From an uncultured Clostridia bacterium (GTDB taxonomy: Bacteria; Bacillota; Clostridia; Christensenellales; Aristaeellaceae), in NCBI GenBank assembly GCA_934621505.1, contig CAKTUU010000055.1:1-7693 (forward strand): a stretch of 7,693 nucleotides of DNA, given 5' to 3'. Below, one piece after another: positions 4,997 through 7,693 of the stretch. The translations under genes and the position numbers were made by a program. The notes below the pieces were generated by a model. The model did no database searches and was not told the DNA's origin. It worked only from the letters and a program-made list of their open reading frames with translations. Position 1 is the stretch's first letter, and each line of letters opens with the position of its first letter.

Positions 4997-6319
4997 CGGC
5001 ATGAAATAACGGCGGTAGACCCGCACTCCGTTGCCAAACGCGTGGGCTTTCAGCCGGGAGATTGGCTGCTGACCCTGAACGGCGAAGAAATCGAGGACGA
5101 AATTGATTATCAGGCGCTGATTGCGGGGGCCAGGGTAGAAGCCAAGATTGAGCGAAACGGCCGCCAGATGACGCTGCACATCCATAAAATGGAGGGGGAG
5201 CCGCTGGGGCTGCATTTTGGCAGCACCATGGATTTATCGCCCCACACCTGCCGCAATAACTGCATTTTCTGCTTTATTGCCCAAATGCCCCCGGGCCTGC
5301 GGGAAACCCTGTATGTGAAGGATGACGACTGGCGCTATTCGCTGATGATGGGCAACTTTTTAACCCTGACCAACATGAGCGAAAAGGAATTTCAGCGGGT
5401 GTTAAAGCGCAGGCCGTCGCCGCTGTATATCAGCGTCCATACCACCAATCCGGATCTGCGGTGCAAAATGCTGCATAACCGCTTCGCCGGAAACATTATG
5501 GACAAGCTGCGGCGGTTTAAAGAGGCGGGCATTCACTTTCACTGCCAAATCGTGGTGTGCCCCGGCTATAATGACGGACAGGAATTATTGCGTACCCTGC
5601 ACGATCTGCGCACGCTTGCGCCCGCCACGCTGACGGTGGCCATGGTGCCGGTGGGCCTGACCAGATTCCGTGAAAAGCTGACGCAGCTAAAGCCCTTTAG
5701 CCAGCAGCAAGCCGCCGCCCTGCTGGATTTGATCGCTCCGTTTCAGGAGGAGTGCAGGCGAACCATGGGTACCACCTTCGCTTTCCCCAGCGATGAGTTT
5801 TACTGCCTGGCGGGACGGCCCATTCCGGAGGAAAGCTGGTATGAGGACTTTCCCCAGATTGAAAATGGCGTGGGCCTGCTAAGGCGGCTGGAAAGTGAAA
5901 TGGAGGAGGCGGACGACTTTGAGCGCCGCTTTGGCGGTGACGAGCCGGTGCCCCAAAAGACCTACCTGATTCCCACCGGCGTCAGCGCGGCCCCTCACCT
6001 GAACCGCATGACCCGCCGCTTTGCTCCCGAAGGGGTGCATGTGCGGGTGCTGCCGGTGATTAACCGTTTTTTTGGCGACACCATCACAGTGACCGGCCTG
6101 CTTACCGGCGGCGATGTGCTGGACGCCCTGACCCCGGAGGTGGTGGAAGGGGTGGACGAAATTCTGCTGTGCTCCGTGATGCTGCGCAGCGAGGGCGACC
6201 TTTTTCTGGACGATATGCACATTGACACCTTTCGCCAGCGGGCCCTGCGGCCCGTTCATGTGACGGATAACGACGGCCAGTCCCTGTACGATGCTTTGCG
6301 CGGACGTTTTACCGATTAA
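4994..6319 (+). CDS. PDZ-like/radical SAM/DUF512 protein (441 aa), function unknown
   Basis: This is a member of the clostridial 'DUF512 domain-containing protein' family (COG1625-type Fe-S oxidoreductases). Residues 1-60 form a PDZ-like domain (AKRVGFQPGDWLLTLNG at 14-30). A cysteine motif CRNNCIFC (Cys86, Cys90, Cys93; CX3CX2C) is the usual ligand set for a radical SAM [4Fe-4S] cluster. It is followed by the family signature LYVKDDDWRYS and NFLTLTNM (106-128) and by ISVHTTNPDLR (146-156). The DUF512 part runs from about residue 220 to 435, with SDEFYCLAGRPIP (266-278), INRFFGDTITVTGLLTGGD (356-374) and LLCSVMLRSEGDLFLDD (391-407). Length is normal. No reaction or substrate is established for the family as far as I know. 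The SD of der overlaps this gene's stop codon, so the two are co-transcribed and probably coupled; this pairing is common in Clostridia. Confidence 0.92.
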   Translation: MRHEITAVDPHSVAKRVGFQPGDWLLTLNGEEIEDEIDYQALIAGARVEAKIERNGRQMTLHIHKMEGEPLGLHFGSTMDLSPHTCRNNCIFCFIAQMPPGLRETLYVKDDDWRYSLMMGNFLTLTNMSEKEFQRVLKRRPSPLYISVHTTNPDLRCKMLHNRFAGNIMDKLRRFKEAGIHFHCQIVVCPGYNDGQELLRTLHDLRTLAPATLTVAMVPVGLTRFREKLTQLKPFSQQQAAALLDLIAPFQEECRRTMGTTFAFPSDEFYCLAGRPIPEESWYEDFPQIENGVGLLRRLESEMEEADDFERRFGGDEPVPQKTYLIPTGVSAAPHLNRMTRRFAPEGVHVRVLPVINRFFGDTITVTGLLTGGDVLDALTPEVVEGVDEILLCSVMLRSEGDLFLDDMHIDTFRQRALRPVHVTDNDGQSLYDALRGRFTD

Positions 6320-6329
6320 GGAGGCGCTT

Positions 6330-7667
6330 ATGGCAAAACCGCTTGTGGCCATTGTAGGCCGCCCCAATGTGGGCAAATCAACTTTCTTTAACAAAATTGC
6401 CGGACGGCGCATTTCCATTGTGGAGGATGTGCCCGGCGTGACCCGCGACCGCGTTTACGCGGATGTGGAATGGATGGGCCGCCGCTTCAGCATGGTGGAT
6501 ACCGGCGGCCTGGATATGCGCAGCGATGATGTGCTGTTGTCCCAGATGCGCCGTCAGGCGGAAATTGCCATGGACACGGCGGATGTGATCTGCTTTTTCT
6601 GCGATGGCCGTACAGGCCTGACCCACGAGGATGAGGAAGTGGCCAACTATCTGCGCCGCACCCGCAAGCCCATCATTCTGGTGGTGAACAAGATGGATTA
6701 TAAGGGGCTGGAGGACCAGCTGTACGAATATTACAATCTGGGGCTGGGCGATCCGCTGCCCATTTCCAGCACCAATATGCTGGGCTTGGGCGATTTGCTG
6801 GAGGAAATGGTCAAACGCCTGCCCCCCGCGGAAGAGGATGAGCTGGACGAGGACGACCATGTGATTCAGCTGGCGCTGGTGGGCCGCCCCAACGTGGGCA
6901 AAAGCAGCCTGTGCAACAAGCTGCTGGGGCGGGAACGCACCATGGTCAGCAACATTCCCGGCACCACCCGGGACGCGATTGACACCGTGTTTGTGGATGA
7001 GGACGGCACCCGGTTCAACATCATCGATACCGCCGGTATGCGCAAAAAGAAGGCGGTAGAGGATGAAAGCCTGGAGCGGTACAGCGTGCTGCGCTCCATC
7101 GCCGCCATTGACCGCTGCGACGTGGCCCTGCTGCTGATTGACGCCCAGACCGGCGTAACCGAGCAGGATACCAAAATCGCGGGGCTGATTTTAAACAGCG
7201 GCAAGGCCGTGATTGTGGTGGTAAACAAGTGGGACGCCATTGAAAAGGACACCCACACCATGGATACCTTCCGCAAAAAAATCATCAGCGATTTAAAGTT
7301 TATGAGCTACGCCCCGGTGCTGTTCCTGTCCGCGCTGACGGGTCAGCGGGTCAATACGGTGCTTGCCGCCGTAAAGGAGGCCTACGCCCAGTATACCAAG
7401 CGCATTCCCACCGGCGTCATCAACGAGGCGCTGGCGGACGCGCAGGCCAGCTTACAGCCTCCCATTTCCGGAGGACGCAGGCTGAAGATTTATTATGGCA
7501 CCCAGCAGGGCGTGTGCCCGCCCACCTTTGTGCTGTTCATCAACTCCGAGGATTTGATGCACTTTGCCTATGAGCGCTACCTGGAAAACCATTTCCGCAA
7601 GAGCTTTGGTTTCCAGGGTACGCCCATTCGTTTTGTGCTGCGGGAAAAGCAAAAGGAAAAAGAATAA
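6330..7667 (+). CDS. der: Ribosome-assembly GTPase Der (EngA), 445 aa
   Basis: Der is the double-G-domain GTPase needed for maturation of the 50S ribosomal subunit. G domain 1: P-loop GRPNVGKST (10-18), GVTRD (36-40, Thr38), DTGG (57-60), NKMD (120-123) and a G5-like SST (146-148). An acidic linker follows (168-176). G domain 2: GRPNVGKSS (185-193), GTTRD (211-215), DTAG (233-236), NKWD (299-302) and SAL (334-336). The C-terminal KH-like domain (about 350-438) includes RRLKIYYGTQ (383-392) and GTPIRFVLREK (430-440). All nucleotide-binding motifs are intact and the length is typical. The ATG at 6330 is chosen because AAGGAGG (6318-6324) lies 5 nt before it and the protein then begins MAKPLVAIVGRPN, as in other Der proteins; an in-frame start further upstream, inside the DUF512 gene, lacks such a site. 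Cytoplasmic, and expressed from the promoter at 4916. Confidence 0.97.
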   Translation: MAKPLVAIVGRPNVGKSTFFNKIAGRRISIVEDVPGVTRDRVYADVEWMGRRFSMVDTGGLDMRSDDVLLSQMRRQAEIAMDTADVICFFCDGRTGLTHEDEEVANYLRRTRKPIILVVNKMDYKGLEDQLYEYYNLGLGDPLPISSTNMLGLGDLLEEMVKRLPPAEEDELDEDDHVIQLALVGRPNVGKSSLCNKLLGRERTMVSNIPGTTRDAIDTVFVDEDGTRFNIIDTAGMRKKKAVEDESLERYSVLRSIAAIDRCDVALLLIDAQTGVTEQDTKIAGLILNSGKAVIVVVNKWDAIEKDTHTMDTFRKKIISDLKFMSYAPVLFLSALTGQRVNTVLAAVKEAYAQYTKRIPTGVINEALADAQASLQPPISGGRRLKIYYGTQQGVCPPTFVLFINSEDLMHFAYERYLENHFRKSFGFQGTPIRFVLREKQKEKE

Positions 7668-7675
7668 GCAACAGG

Positions 7676-7693
7676 CCCGGCAAAAACGCCGGG
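7676..7693 (+). terminator. Probable terminator hairpin after der (cut by window end)
   Basis: CCCGGC (7676-7681) and GCCGGG (7688-7693) form a perfect 6-bp GC stem with the loop AAAAAC, 8 nt after the der stop. The T run that would confirm termination lies beyond the window. If no T run follows, the hairpin would be an intergenic structure inside a longer operon, since plsY and gpsA often follow der in Clostridia. Confidence 0.55.

Noticed and set aside
6475..6482. Possible defect in Der G domain 1, with the G5-like motif reading SST at residues 146-148 instead of SA
   Set aside because: This loop is variable among Der proteins, and all other nucleotide-binding motifs in the domain are intact, so it is not evidence of inactivation. 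The motif itself lies at about 6765-6773.

Overview
The window looks like chromosomal DNA from a Gram-positive anaerobe of the class Clostridia (Bacillota). This rests on strong AGGAGG-type ribosome binding sites, TTG starts, sigma-A-type promoters, a small lipoprotein with a classic lipobox, and the pair 'PDZ/radical SAM/DUF512 protein + der', which is a familiar clostridial neighbourhood. The coding DNA is visibly GC-rich (not counted), which would suit a gut-type lineage such as Christensenellales or Oscillospirales; that finer placement is a guess. No phage, IS, CRISPR, tRNA or rRNA sequence is visible.

Layout. (1) Bases 1-48 are the last 15 codons of tuf (elongation factor Tu). (2) Bases 49-297 are a non-coding tail: two tandem, diverged copies of a ~67-69 nt repeat, then two back-to-back hairpin terminators that separate tuf from a convergent gene. 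(3) Bases 301-513 on the minus strand encode a 70-residue lipoprotein with its own extended -10 promoter and a hairpin at the predicted 5' end of its mRNA. (4) Bases 514-759 are a divergent control region with a promoter in each direction and three copies of a TTGgAAAAgT-like motif. (5) Bases 760-4879 are a two-gene operon on the plus strand. Its first gene is a 981-residue membrane protein with an N-terminal beta domain, a zinc ribbon, a basic stretch, one membrane helix, sixteen ~37-residue TPR-like repeats and a small C-terminal beta domain. It overlaps by 14 nt a membrane O-acyltransferase of the acyltransferase-3 family. A hairpin terminator follows at 4880-4909. (6) Bases 4916-7667 form a second plus-strand unit with a clear TTGACT-N17-CATAAT promoter: the DUF512 radical SAM protein, then the ribosome-assembly GTPase Der, with a partial terminator-like hairpin running off the window end.

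How the parts relate. The tuf and DUF512-der segments are housekeeping. Between them sits an accessory-looking cell-envelope segment: the lipoprotein and the repeat protein/acyltransferase operon, divergently transcribed from one control region. The best candidate for something undescribed is the repeat protein plus acyltransferase. The topology suggests a cytoplasmic zinc-ribbon domain joined through the membrane to a long extracytoplasmic repeat arm, made in translational coupling with an enzyme that probably acylates a surface glycan or other envelope molecule. The function is unknown and the link is inferred only from the overlap.
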